Origin: Cyrtodaria siliqua
Taxonomy: Eukaryota; Mollusca; Bivalvia; Adapedonta; Hiatellidae
Reading direction: 5' to 3'
Length of the DNA: 64,000 bases
Assembly (NCBI GenBank): GCA_037043455.1
Contig: JAWPHD010001425.1
Span: 62,001 to 126,000, forward strand
Position 1 is the stretch's first letter, and every line of letters starts with the position of its first letter. Made by a program: the position numbers and the translations under genes. The notes beneath the pieces were generated by a model. It was not told where the DNA came from. It made no database searches and saw nothing but the letters and a program-made list of their open reading frames with translations. Below are positions 1-9,832 of the stretch, piece by piece.

Positions 1-29
1 CGATTTTTTTTATATTTTACAAATCTACA

Positions 30-925
30 GAGGAAAGATGTATTTACGCGTACATGCTTTTGTTTTTTTCTCTCGCTTCTAAAATGATGAAATAAATCAA
101 ATTTGATTAAAACTGCGCATTAGCAGCCTAATCAATACCGTATGGAGGGTGGTGGGGGTGGAATGAGGGGCGGGGCTGCAGGGATACTACCGTAATGGTG
201 TCCTTGAGAAAAACGGTGAACATTCTACTCTAATAATTTATTAAATACAGAACAATGTTGAAATCAATATATCTCTTAAAAAGGATTTCACAATTTCATG
301 GTTTTATATCCCGCGTGTACATTAACTTCGAAAGGCGATTGTTCATATTTTAGCCAACACGGTGTACTTTGTTAATTTTGGGAAAAAAAAAGTAATTTTT
401 TCTGATTGACTTTAAATTCTGGGTTTTAATAGTAGACATGTCAATGAACACTTTCGTGAAAAAAAATTCATTCTCGCTGTTAAAACTTTTTTTTTTTGCA
501 TTTTTTTCGGATTCAGAAAATTAGCACTGCAACATATATTTTCACAATCCTCATTTCCTTTCCCGACGTACCGTTACAATTTTGTTTGTTAAAACCTATT
601 CTGAGCACTCCGGCATAAACCAAAAGCATGTATAGATCAGAAATTTAATCTGAAATGCATGGATACATACATTTGAAATATATGTATTGAAATAATGGAA
701 TTATTTCATTTATTGTGTACCCGGTCGCGTCTGTAAATGTATATGCATTATGCCGTCTTTGAGTCCGTGGGTCATGTTAGTTAATTTTGGGAAAAAAAAA
801 GTACTTGTCTCCGATTTCATTAAAAATTTGCATATGCACAGAGGAACGATTTATCTACGCGTACATGCATTTGTTTTTATTCTCGCTTCTAAAATGACAA
901 AATAAATCGATTTTGATTTAAAAGC
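30..925. repeat. Direct repeat pair in non-coding sequence
   Basis: Two stretches of about 90 bp, near 30-120 and 838-925, share the run 'cgcgtacatgc' followed by T-rich sequence, 'tctcgcttctaaaatga' and 'aaataaatc'. A second shared motif, 'gttaattttgggaaaaaa', occurs near 370 and 780. This suggests an old duplication of roughly 0.8 kb that has partly decayed. No coding signal is seen between 1 and 1,280; the 98-residue minus-strand frame at 991-1,287 lacks recognisable features. Confidence 0.5.
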
Positions 926-1449
926 GCATTTTTGGCAATTTAAACCTTAAAACAACCTAAATTCATCCCTTTGAAAAATACCTTTAACTATTAATGGGAA
1001 TTACACGAAGTGTACACCAATTCTGTTCGACCAATGTAGTTTGTGAATATTATTACTTTAACAACGATCTGTGATGGTGTTTTGTTATAATCATAGTTTA
1101 TAAATAAGAGGTGAAGAAATCTGAACAGTGACAATTTTCCCGATAATGTCATTTTGTTATCGATTTTATCACGTGACCTTGTTTGATAAATATTCCTACG
1201 CCATAGAGCTGGCGTTCCTACTGGTCTATAAACGAAAACATTATTTTGGTCATGATGAAGCCAGTCATAAGTTATTTCGCTAACCAAAATATCTTACCTA
1301 TAACCTGGAACAGTCGGTAATTCAGGATGTAGACAGCCTTATTTACTCGTTTACTAATATATTCTAACTATAAACCGGAACATTTGGAATACCTCACGTA
1401 GGCAGCCATAAACTATATATGCTAGAAAATCATAATTTATCTCGTATAC

Positions 1450-1930
1450 TACTCTCTTACCTATATACTGGACAATCCTAATTGATCTCGTATACTACTC
1501 TCTTACCTATATACTGGACAATCCTAATTGATCTCGTATACTACTCTCTTACCTATATACTGGACAATCCTAATTGATCTCGTATACTACTCTCTTACCT
1601 ATTTACTGAACAATCATAATATATCTCGTGTCCTACTCCCTTACCTATATACTGGACAATCATAATTTATCTCGTATACTACTCTCTTACCTATATACTG
1701 AAAAATCATAATATATCTCGTGTCCTACTCCCTTACCTATATACTGGACAATCATAATATATCTCGTATACTACTCTCTTACCTATATACTGAAAAATCA
1801 TAATATATCTCGTGTCCTACTCCCTTACCTATATACTGGAAAATCATAATTTATCTCGTGTATCGTGTACTGATCTCTTACCCATATACCGGACAATCAT
1901 AATTGATCTCGTGTACTGATCTCTTACCTA
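1450..1930. repeat. 46-bp minisatellite carrying copies of a splice donor
   Basis: The motif 'cttacctatatactgg' and its variants begin at 1,456, 1,502, 1,548, 1,594, 1,640, 1,686, 1,732, 1,778 and 1,824, exactly 46 bp apart. They recur at 1,877 (53 bp on) and 1,923. On the minus strand each unit reads CCAGTATATAG followed by GTAAGAG, the last bases and 5' splice site of the lectin-like exon ending at 1,928. The array therefore appears to have grown from the exon-intron border into the intron. More diverged copies lie near 1,289 and 1,363. Confidence 0.85.
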
Positions 1931-2125
1931 TATACTGGAAGATACGATAGGCCGCGATGTAACCTAGCCATAATTTATCTCCTTTATTTACATCTAGTTC
2001 CGATATGTTGACATTAACAGTGTTTCCTGAATCTGCATACTTGATGTCTGGATGAGCCAGTGTGCAGCTGGAGTTCACCTCGTGCCACGTTGTTTTGGAT
2101 TCATTTACATAATACACCATTTCAC
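1928..2125 (-). CDS. Internal exon of a lectin-like extracellular protein
   Basis: A 198-nt exon on the minus strand, bounded by an acceptor (CTAATTACAG, just above 2,125) and a consensus donor (GTAAGA, just below 1,928). Both borders are phase 1, so the exon is symmetric and open. The peptide runs EMVYYVNESKTTWHEV, then NSSCTLAHPDIKYADSG, and later KLWLGYIAAYRIFQYI. The 'TW.E....C' start and the 'LWLGY' patch resemble C-type-lectin-like N-terminal domains seen in molluscan membrane proteins; this is recognition by eye, not a search. Flanking exons are not identified: the next one 5' should lie above 2,125 and the next one 3' below 1,450 or beyond the window. The in-frame ATG at 2,118-2,120 is probably internal, because the acceptor lies 5 nt before it. 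Confidence 0.6.
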
Positions 2126-2129
2126 CTGT

Positions 2130-2880
2130 AATTAGTAAATATGCAATGAGTGTGTGAAAAGATCTCTTGCCATGATACGTTTACTTATTGAATGTAATGT
2201 TAAGGACTATCGGTCAGTAATCTTAAAAAAAGAGAGTAAAAAAATGTGTTGGATTTGGCCAAGTGAAAGGTTAAATATTCAACCAAATGCATATGTTAGG
2301 CATGATAAATATCAACCATATAGCACATGACAGTAATGCAAGATCTTTCATGCAAATATAATACCACAAAGAATATCTATATGGCAAAAATTGTGTCCAT
2401 TATACGAAAACGTTTGGTACAGTTTTATTCAAAGTTGTTTTTATTTTTTCCGTGAAGTAAATTGGTCCATAGCATAGTCCACTTATCCATCTTGAGCACG
2501 CGAGCCATCATGTCTAAATAAAATTAGCAAGGCCCCATTCCACTATCAAGGGAAACTCCAAGGGGTGAGTGTTTAAAAATAGTAAAAAAAGTCGAACAGG
2601 AAATGCAGCTTTCACAGAACACAGTTAACCCAACACCACGCAAAAGGACAAATATGAATGGCAATATTAACAAAGAATAAAGGCATATGACGTCACAAAC
2701 ACAAAAGTAGTTGAAAATAGGGACAAAGTGAAATATTCAAAAATTATAAAGTATGAATTCATAAGCTCATATATATGAGATGGAATATAGAAACAGTTAT
2801 ACAGTTTGTGGAGTTAACGTTTCAATTATATTGTCTATATTATCTGTAACATAATTCCTAAATGTACACACAGGATTCTC
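2130..2880. other. Non-coding stretch with a diverged R1 repeat
   Basis: No gene is seen. Positions 2,590-2,720 are a diverged copy of the dispersed family called R1 here: 'ggaaatgcagc', 'cacagttaaccca', 'gacgtcacaaacacaaaag'. The remainder is AT-rich and unassigned. Confidence 0.45.
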
Positions 2881-2886
2881 AATTAA

Positions 2887-3417
2887 GTGTTACTCGAAGA
2901 CTGGAAATTTCTATATCAAAACACTTTTAAAATAATCGATGACACTTACCTCCAAAGTCTTCAATTCAAAATACTTCAACGTATTTTGTTTACCAATGCC
3001 AAATTGTATCAATGTATAATGTCAGAAATAGAACTATGCACTTTTTGCAACAACTCACAGGAAACTGTTTCACATCTATTTTTTGAATGTATGTATTCAA
3101 AGAATATACTGCTAAGATTGTTTGAACAAATTAAGAATCGTTGCGGAATTTCTATTGAATTACGACCCGAAGAGGTCCTCCTTGGTTTTAAACAGCATGA
3201 ATATGTTTTAAATTCGATTATTAATATTTGTTTCCTTGTCTATAAAAGTTATGTCTATTCAAGCAAATTGAAAAAATGTCTCCCAAACTATGATGTTTTC
3301 ATCGAACATCTGAAAAGATATAAACACTTGGAATTTTTCTCATCATTTATGTACTCTGTACCAAAATCGAATGAAAAAAAGGCGAGATGGAACATAATTA
3401 GCCAACTGTTTATTTAG
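2887..3417 (+). pseudogene. 3' end of a LINE ORF2 (C-terminal zinc-knuckle region)
   Basis: A 176-residue open frame whose middle reads CTFCNNSQETVSHLFFEC. This is a C-x2-C-x8-H-x4-C arrangement typical of the region after the reverse transcriptase in CR1/L2-like and related non-LTR retrotransposons. It is preceded by 'LQSLQFKILQRILFTN', which fits the same family region. The reverse transcriptase and endonuclease parts are missing upstream, so this is a 5'-truncated insertion. A TATG-rich microsatellite follows directly, as is common at LINE 3' ends. The ATG used as the frame start has no special support. Confidence 0.7.
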
Positions 3418-3454
3418 GAAAGTTAAGTAAAATTACCCTGTTTGGTATACCTAG

Positions 3455-3560
3455 GTATATGTATGTATGTGTGTATGTATGTATGTATATGTATATATGT
3501 GTGTATGTGTGTATATACATGTATATATGTATGTGTGTGTATATGTTTGTATACATATGA
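3455..3560. repeat. (TATG)n/(TG)n microsatellite at the LINE 3' end
   Basis: Alternating tatg, tgtg and tata steps starting about 40 bp after the LINE stop codon. They generate low-complexity open frames on both strands that are not genes. Confidence 0.85.
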
Positions 3561-3943
3561 GCCGAAACACTCGAAAACGACCCTTCAGACAAAATTTTCA
3601 CTTTCTATGTTGTTTGATGTTTATGAAACACGGTGATTTTCTCTTTAAACATCTCTTTATTTGATGTTGATATCTTAAAAATGAATTTATCTCAATTTGA
3701 AAATTAAAGATCGTACACACCATTAATTTTGACGTTGACGTCGGCGTCTTGGTCGACGTCATTGATTAAATAACAACAAAAAACATAAACAATTACCATT
3801 TTCTATAGCATCAACTACTTATATTAAGAAACATATTCCCTATGATATAATTAGGTAAAACACAGAAGTGACGAGAAATTTGATTAGTAATTAATTGATT
3901 ACCGGCCGACGTCATAAATTGTTACGTTATGACGTTGTCGTGA

Positions 3944-3982
3944 AAAACGTCCCTTCCGTCTAAACGTCCGAAGGGACGTTTT
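3944..3982. repeat. Short perfect hairpin
   Basis: Arms 3,944-3,956 (aaaacgtcccttc) and 3,970-3,982 (gaagggacgtttt) are perfect reverse complements of 13 bp around a 13-nt loop. ACGTC words are frequent around it (3,720-3,960). The rest of 3,570-4,720 shows no gene or named repeat. Confidence 0.7.
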
Positions 3983-4719
3983 CGTGTGTTGCGGCTCGTA
4001 TATTAAAGAATGTAATATTAATAGTTAATTTAGTGTAGGTTTGTATTGACTTCATTCATTTCGTTATTTTCGTTTTTGCTCTTCTTGAAATTCAATTATC
4101 TTGACTGGATTCTATTATATTTTCTTTCCGTTTAACATGTTTTACCAGCTATATATATATATATATGTCTATGCAACTGTATATGTAAGTACACAATGAG
4201 TCTGAAATAAAAGTATTAAAAACAAATAAAAGTGTTACTCGTTTATTTCGACACTATTTAAAAAAAACTGAAAATGTTAAATTTACCTTGTATAAACATG
4301 TTAATATGAATAGTTCAGTGGAAACGATATCGAAAAGACGAATTAATAATATAATGTTGTTATATAAAACTTCCCCGATGATCCTTGATTGCTATATTTG
4401 GTTTTAGATTATTATCTACTTTTAATGCTATTAGTAGTGGCAAACGTATTGAAATGTAAATCAATGACGTCCCGTTTTGACAGTTTAACGTCACATAACT
4501 TGATTTGCGACGGGTTATGCACGATTTTATAGTCGCACATTTTTGAACGTTAACCATTCAGATTGCAGGATTTCTTGTCAAGTACGTTATAATTCATCTT
4601 TTCGCGTTTGAAATGTTGTTATTTTGTTCTCTGTCGTCGCTCTGTCGTTTTGTCGCATTGGATATATCGTTTTTGTGTTCTGAAGTCTTTTCTGTGGCTA
4701 AATAACAGTAAAGGTGGGT

Positions 4720-5165
4720 ATCAATCGAACTGGAAATGCAGCATTCAATGACCACAGTCAATCACAAACACACAAAGAAATAAACTACAAAGATTTATAA
4801 AAGGCAAGATATGACATCAAAAACATAAATGGCTACCACCTTAGAACGGTCAGTGGCAAAAGGACCGCTGGAGGTTTAAACCAGGTTCTAGGGGACACCA
4901 AACCTCACACTTACCCTTTTGTCATCCCAATAAAACGGGACAGTGTCAAGAAAGATATCCCTGACAGGTTATATTCTCTTACAAACATGGCAGCATTAAT
5001 AGGCAATATAAGTATAACATAAATGATCATAACATACAAAAACAAAAGCATTACACGCCACAAAACAAGTACTCAGTGACTTGGCAGAAGCCAGAGCATA
5101 AAGAGAACAAACCGTTTAGGGTACAACAAGACACATTTAACAGAAACATCAAACGCTACCGTTCT
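4720..5165. repeat. R1 dispersed repeat beside a Penelope-like 3' end
   Basis: Contains the R1 landmarks 'gaacggtcagtggcaaaa', 'ggtttaaaccaggttctag', 'cctcacacttaccct' and 'aaaacgggacagtgt'. The same sequence occurs near 10,075-10,360, 17,335-17,600, 28,495-28,790 and 35,290-35,540, with a truncated copy at 13,541-13,691 and a fragment near 31,920-32,020. Here, as in both duplication copies, it lies on the 3' side of a reverse-transcriptase C-terminus. It may therefore have begun as part of that element's tail or as a repeated insertion there. Confidence 0.65.
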
Positions 5166-5173
5166 ATGAGGAT

Positions 5174-6780
5174 TTAGGTAGACGTCATCATAGGGTCCAC
5201 AATATGTCCAGTCATCGCACTATCAAAGTGGAAAGCATAGTTTTGAACTGTAAATGGGTCAACCACTAAACATGCAGTGCATTGCAAAATGATAAGGTCA
5301 TAACCTAGTTTGATAAACTGTTTAACAAGTTTAATAAAGATTGTATGAAAATGATTATGACCAAGGATCTTACGAAGTTTGTAGGGTCCACAGAGGAAAG
5401 CATTGTTTTGAACTGTAAATGGGTCAACCACTAAACATGCAGTGCGTTGCTAAATGATAGGGTCATAACCTCATTTGATAAACGTTTGAACAAGTTTAAT
5501 GAAGATTGTATGAAAATGATTATGAAGATTATAAGGATCTTACGAAGTTTGTAAATCACATCACCATAGATGTCCGGCTATGATAGTCCTTGTCGCAAAA
5601 GATTTCTTAAATAACTATTTGTATATTTTAAAAGAAGATCAGGATAACACAAGTTTGCAAATGTTTTACGAGTTTATGATAACGTTAGCCCTGCTGGAGT
5701 AGTTTTTTAGTTATACAAATATTACGAATATTAAAGTCTTCAACACGACTACAAGCTCTAGAAAAACGAATATGTCGAGAAACATAGCCCCCATAAGAAG
5801 TCGTTCGGGGAACATCCCCATCTAACTTGGGATAATTAACAATATCAGACTTAAAATCATCCCTCTTGTCATAGATTAGCCTAATTATTTTGCATTTCAA
5901 TAGAGAATTGAATTGAATTGATGTTGTTTAACGGCTCATCAACACAGTATAGGTTATTTAGAGCCGCCCCAAAGAGAGGGGAAGGATACATAGGAATCCG
6001 GGAATCTGCCCTACTCTTATTATCGAATAGATTCCTATGGTTATTTAACGTGTCCGGAGGATAGACCGATACACAGGACCACCCGGTTTACGTCCCCATC
6101 CGACGGACGAGGCTTAGGGAAAGTGTCTTGCCCAGGAACACACCGACGGAACTCAGTGACACCACGGAGGATTGAACCAATAGGAGGATAGGATCAAATC
6201 CGCCGCACTACCGACAGCGCCACGCCAGCCCTCTATTTCAATAGAGAGATGTAAATTAATACAAAAAAACACGACAGCATCAGAAATGTTAGCTTTGTTG
6301 AGTTGAAGTTCCGTAGGACAGATAGTATTAACCATAGTAGACAAGAAAGGATTGTCAATGTTCAGTATGTCATCCAGATACCAACTGGTGTTGTTAAAGG
6401 CTTCAATTACATCTACCTGAGTATCGGATGAAAAACTCAACATAAAATCTCTTTCATAGCAATACAAGAATATCGTACCCATAGGAATACCAACAATTTG
6501 CCTATATACGGTAGTTCCATACCTGACGAAAATATTATCTAATAGGACAATGAGTGCTTCACAAACGTTTTGGCAATTCCACATAGTGTAATTGTTTAAA
6601 CAGCCGTTAGTAAAAAACGCTTTAATATAGTTACAGGCCAAAAATGTAGTTTTTTCTCTGGCAAAAGTTTTTTAATGAGAGCAATAAGCTTGTCTTTGAA
6701 AGACGAAATGGCAAAAATCAGCTACCATAGCTTATTGCATATAGAATGGTGAATTCAGATTTAAAACGTGCACATACGTC
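5174..6780 (-). pseudogene. Broken Penelope-like reverse transcriptase
   Basis: Minus-strand fragments keep the order of a reverse transcriptase. At 6,236-6,640 is the catalytic part, with IVGIPMG and WYLDDILNID (the YxDD box). At 5,685-5,900 is the stretch IYDKRDDF, SDIVNYPKLDGDVPR and FSRACSRVEDFNIRN. At 5,174-5,431 is the C-terminus, ending AMTGHIVDPMMTST. The same domains occur in the better-preserved copy at 29.2-31.1 kb. It is disabled by a deletion after GIPMG, by frameshifts and by a SINE insertion at about 5,905-6,240. A local duplication (offset 164 bp, about 5,241 to 5,405) repeats part of the C-terminus. No intact product is possible. Confidence 0.8.
5905..6240 (-). mobile_element. 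tRNA-derived SINE inserted in the reverse transcriptase relic
   Basis: On the minus strand the element starts at a pol III promoter-like head (GGGCTGGCGTGGCGCTGTC, with a B-box-like GGTTCAATCC near 6,170). It ends in an (AATTC)n tail, seen as 'gaattgaattgaatt' near 5,907-5,921. The words 'caatagagag' and 'caatagagaattg' occur on both sides and look like target-site duplication. It splits the 'DKRDDF' region from the YLDD region of the surrounding pseudogene, so it is younger than that pseudogene. Confidence 0.65.
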
Positions 6781-7066
6781 TGGTGCTGTTGTTATCATGT
6801 CCACTTATAAATCACTATTAACACATACGCATAGGCAATCAATATGGATACCTCACTAGATTTTGAGACAATATGTTTTGTGTGTGGAAATTCAAACGTT
6901 ATTGTATAAATCAAATAGCTGTGTTCATAACAGAGAAAGTAGACACACTTTGTTATTGAGTTAGGACCTATAATTGAGTTAGGACCTAACTATTGTAAGC
7001 TGTAAAATATATAGATAACAGTTGTAGCTCATGAATATCACGGAGTTAAAAACATTTAATTGTTTT

Positions 7067-7556
7067 CTATTGTTTGGGGCGCTTGTTTCAGCCAACGTTT
7101 TTTTGGACTTTTAAGATAAAATTAATCTACTGCCTTAATAAGTTGTATATCAGTGAGACAGACATATTTAGTGGTAAATAAAAATAGCTTACTTTATAAA
7201 ATCGGTTGCATGAAAGAACTTTTATTTATTTTTGGAAATTTTATCCAAAAATGGTTTTAAATTTTTGGATATTAGTAAATTAAGACACCATGAAAGTTCT
7301 ATAGCAAATTATGAAATATTACAGAAGTTATTTGACATTTCTTAATTTTCTGCTGTCCCACCAACAAGGAATTTACATAGGAACAATTATTTTGGCTGTA
7401 AAATATTTATTTCTCAACCGATTTTCAAAAGTAAAGTAGTTTTATTTACCACTAACAATGCCAGTTCTAGTGATATATAACTGATGTACGTATTATTTAA
7501 ATTGCTCGAGTTACTGCAGAAAAACCTTTGGCTGAAACAAGCGCCCCAAACAATAG
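7067..7556. mobile_element. 490-bp foldback (MITE-like) element
   Basis: The left end 'ctattgtttggggcgcttg' (7,067 on) and the right end 'caagcgccccaaacaatag' (ending 7,556) are exact reverse complements. Similarity continues inward for about 120-130 bp; for example 'ttagtggtaaataaaa' on the left is mirrored by 'ttttatttaccactaa' on the right. The centre encodes nothing recognisable. Long inverted repeats, short total length and no coding capacity fit a non-autonomous DNA transposon. Confidence 0.65.
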
Positions 7557-7599
7557 GAAAAAATGACGAATTCACATACCTGCAGTTAGTGATGGCAGA

Positions 7600-9260
7600 A
7601 GACAATGTCCAAACATACTAACACAGGTGGCCATCAGCATTGTATAAACTTTATCCATTTTAAAATACAAATGAAAATAATTCTACTACTCTATGTAAGG
7701 TGCTTTAAAGTGCAGTTAAATCTGGTTGCTACCGAATACTATTTAAAGGTACTGGTGGTAATGGAGAATATTAATGCGTGTCAACCCAAACACTCTTAAA
7801 CCCACCATATTGTGTTATAGTTGCACAATTAATGTAAAAGTGCACTAAACCAGGCCTCTTACAATAATCGATTTACAATAATACTCTTTTTTATAGCACA
7901 GTGGCGTTGCTTGTGCAGTGAGGCGGCAGCAAACCGTCTCCTCTCGCTTGCAATCAGTACTGTTTCGGAAATTGCTGAGCCCGATACTTATATTTGGTGA
8001 TCGGTGGTACATTTTCAAAATGTCTTTTGTTTTCTTACTTAATTTTCGATTCGGTGGTTCCACTCCTCAGGCCGATAAAAGGCTCTGGGTATTGTTTAAC
8101 CACTCATAGGGTATGTTGTCTGTTTTTTAATTTAGTCTTTTGGCTGTTACTTGTGATACGCAGGCTTCATGACCGCTGCTCCCAACTAAATTCCTTTTTG
8201 TTTATTTCGCTCTTCGGGGCATACCATTTTATTAGATCCTGGGACAATATGCCGCTGGGTATAGGGGATGAAATAAAGATACAACTATTGCTATATCCAC
8301 CGCCATATGCTTGCCATCTTCGGGATGGTTACAATTCTGTACTGTTGATTTTTATGAATATTGAGTTCTGCTCAACCCGGGGCTAGAGGGCGTGAGCGGT
8401 AGCTAGCATATTTCACTACCGCTCATGAACAGTCTCAATCAAACCGAGACTGCAAAATTTCGTATGTGTCGTGCTCGGCTGTTTCCAAAGTTACTATCAT
8501 ACTCTTTTATAATTATTTTTAATGAAATAGTTTGCTCGGGAGATTTCGATGACTCCGCTAGTTTTTGGAGCATACATCAATAATATTAATTTATTTGATG
8601 CTCTAAATTTATACTGCTAAATCCATGTTTTGTAATCTACCTACACCTTTATTTAATTACACGTACCACTGTGAGTAATATGTACCACATGTGAATTAAT
8701 ATTAATGAATTAACAACATAAATACGCCGAGTCGCATTATTTTTCAGTACAAACATTTTCATAAAATGTTAATAATAATTCAACCGAACTTGGTTTATGT
8801 CGATCATGTATACATTTCATATTGAACTGAATCACTTAATTAGTTTTTTCCTTGTATTTGTATTGTCACCAATCTTGTATTTGTATTGTCACCAATTACT
8901 CGTCCATATAGCTTCCAGTCCCTTTAAGGTATATACGCTTCAACGGATGTCCGCCAATTCAGACACAAGCGAACTATTAAAAGCTGGTTAATCTCTTAAT
9001 TGTCGAGTGTCGTTGTGAGTATGGCAATAAGGAAGTAGACATCTCTTACATGTCACATTATCGTCATTTCATATTATATATGTATCAACATTACTGTTTA
9101 CTTGAAGACGTTATCAAATAAACTAAAATGACAAGAGAGATAACTTTCAAACAGTTAATATAGTCGGCATAAATTAAACTTACAGTAAAATCAAATGTCA
9201 TACATTCTGTATATCAGATGATAAACACACATGCACGTAGATTATGTACACAGTCACGTA
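7600..9260. other. Unassigned sequence with an inverted copy of a dispersed repeat
   Basis: Positions 8,290-8,460 ('gagttctgctcaacccgg', 'catgaacagtctcaatca') are a reversed copy of 10,550-10,700 and 28,960-29,110, sequence associated with the Penelope-like elements. At 8,853-8,898 a 23-bp word ('cttgtatttgtattgtcacc...') is repeated twice. A (GA)n run occupies 9,277-9,301. The 130-residue plus-strand frame at 7,994-8,386 overlaps the repeat and is not accepted as a gene. Confidence 0.5.
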
Positions 9261-9692
9261 AATACATATACCCAAAGAGAGAGAGAGAGAGAGAGAGAGA
9301 CAAATAGATTGTATAAACATAAAATTTCATAAATTCACTACTGTTATGATTTTGGTCAGGTTATTTCTTTGTTTTATTCTTATTCCATTGAAAGTATTGA
9401 TTCATTCCATACGCGGTTATTTATGATATGTTTAGGTAGTATTTATGTTTTTGTTATAATTGTTACAAAATAAGATGAATAAATAATGTTGTCCTTTTAC
9501 TACTATTTGACTGTATTATCACAAAACTCTCGTAATACACTTAAACATACACTATAATACAGCCAATACACTACAAGAAAATTATTGTATTATAATGGCA
9601 TCATAGACATCCGATGTTTAAAGAAAGAAATCCAGCTAAGTTCGTGGATGTTCATACTTCCTCCTTGATTTTATTTTCTCAGAAATACTGTT

Positions 9693-9832
9693 CTATTGGC
9701 TGGTCCCTATGTCTTCTTTTTCTTTTTTAATTTCTTTCTTGGTTTCTTTCTTTACTTTATTTACGCCCTTCTTTACGCCGGCCTTGCACAAGGAACAAAA
9801 TATGGCTTTAAGAAAGCTTCCTCCAGGAATAC
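9693..9832 (-). CDS. Terminal coding exon (exon 4) of copy-1 gene
   Basis: The acceptor CATTGTTTAG precedes 9,832. The frame (phase 1) runs SIPGGSFLKA to a lysine-rich repeat (KKETKKEIKKEKED) and stops at TAG, 9,693-9,695. An AATAAA signal lies at 9,670-9,675 on the minus strand, about 20 nt after the stop. The alternative phase would stop after about 19 residues. The phase-1 frame stays open in both gene copies and differs by whole codons, which supports it. Confidence 0.72.

Noticed and set aside
991..1287. 98-residue minus-strand frame downstream of the lectin-like exon
   Set aside because: No acceptor and donor pair in the right phase was found, and the composition is not protein-like in its second half.
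3410..3664. Three open frames over the TATG repeat
   Set aside because: Low-complexity translation of a microsatellite on both strands.
7994..8386. 130-residue plus-strand frame
   Set aside because: Its second half is a reversed copy of retroelement-associated repeat found at 10.6 and 29.0 kb, and no domain is recognisable.
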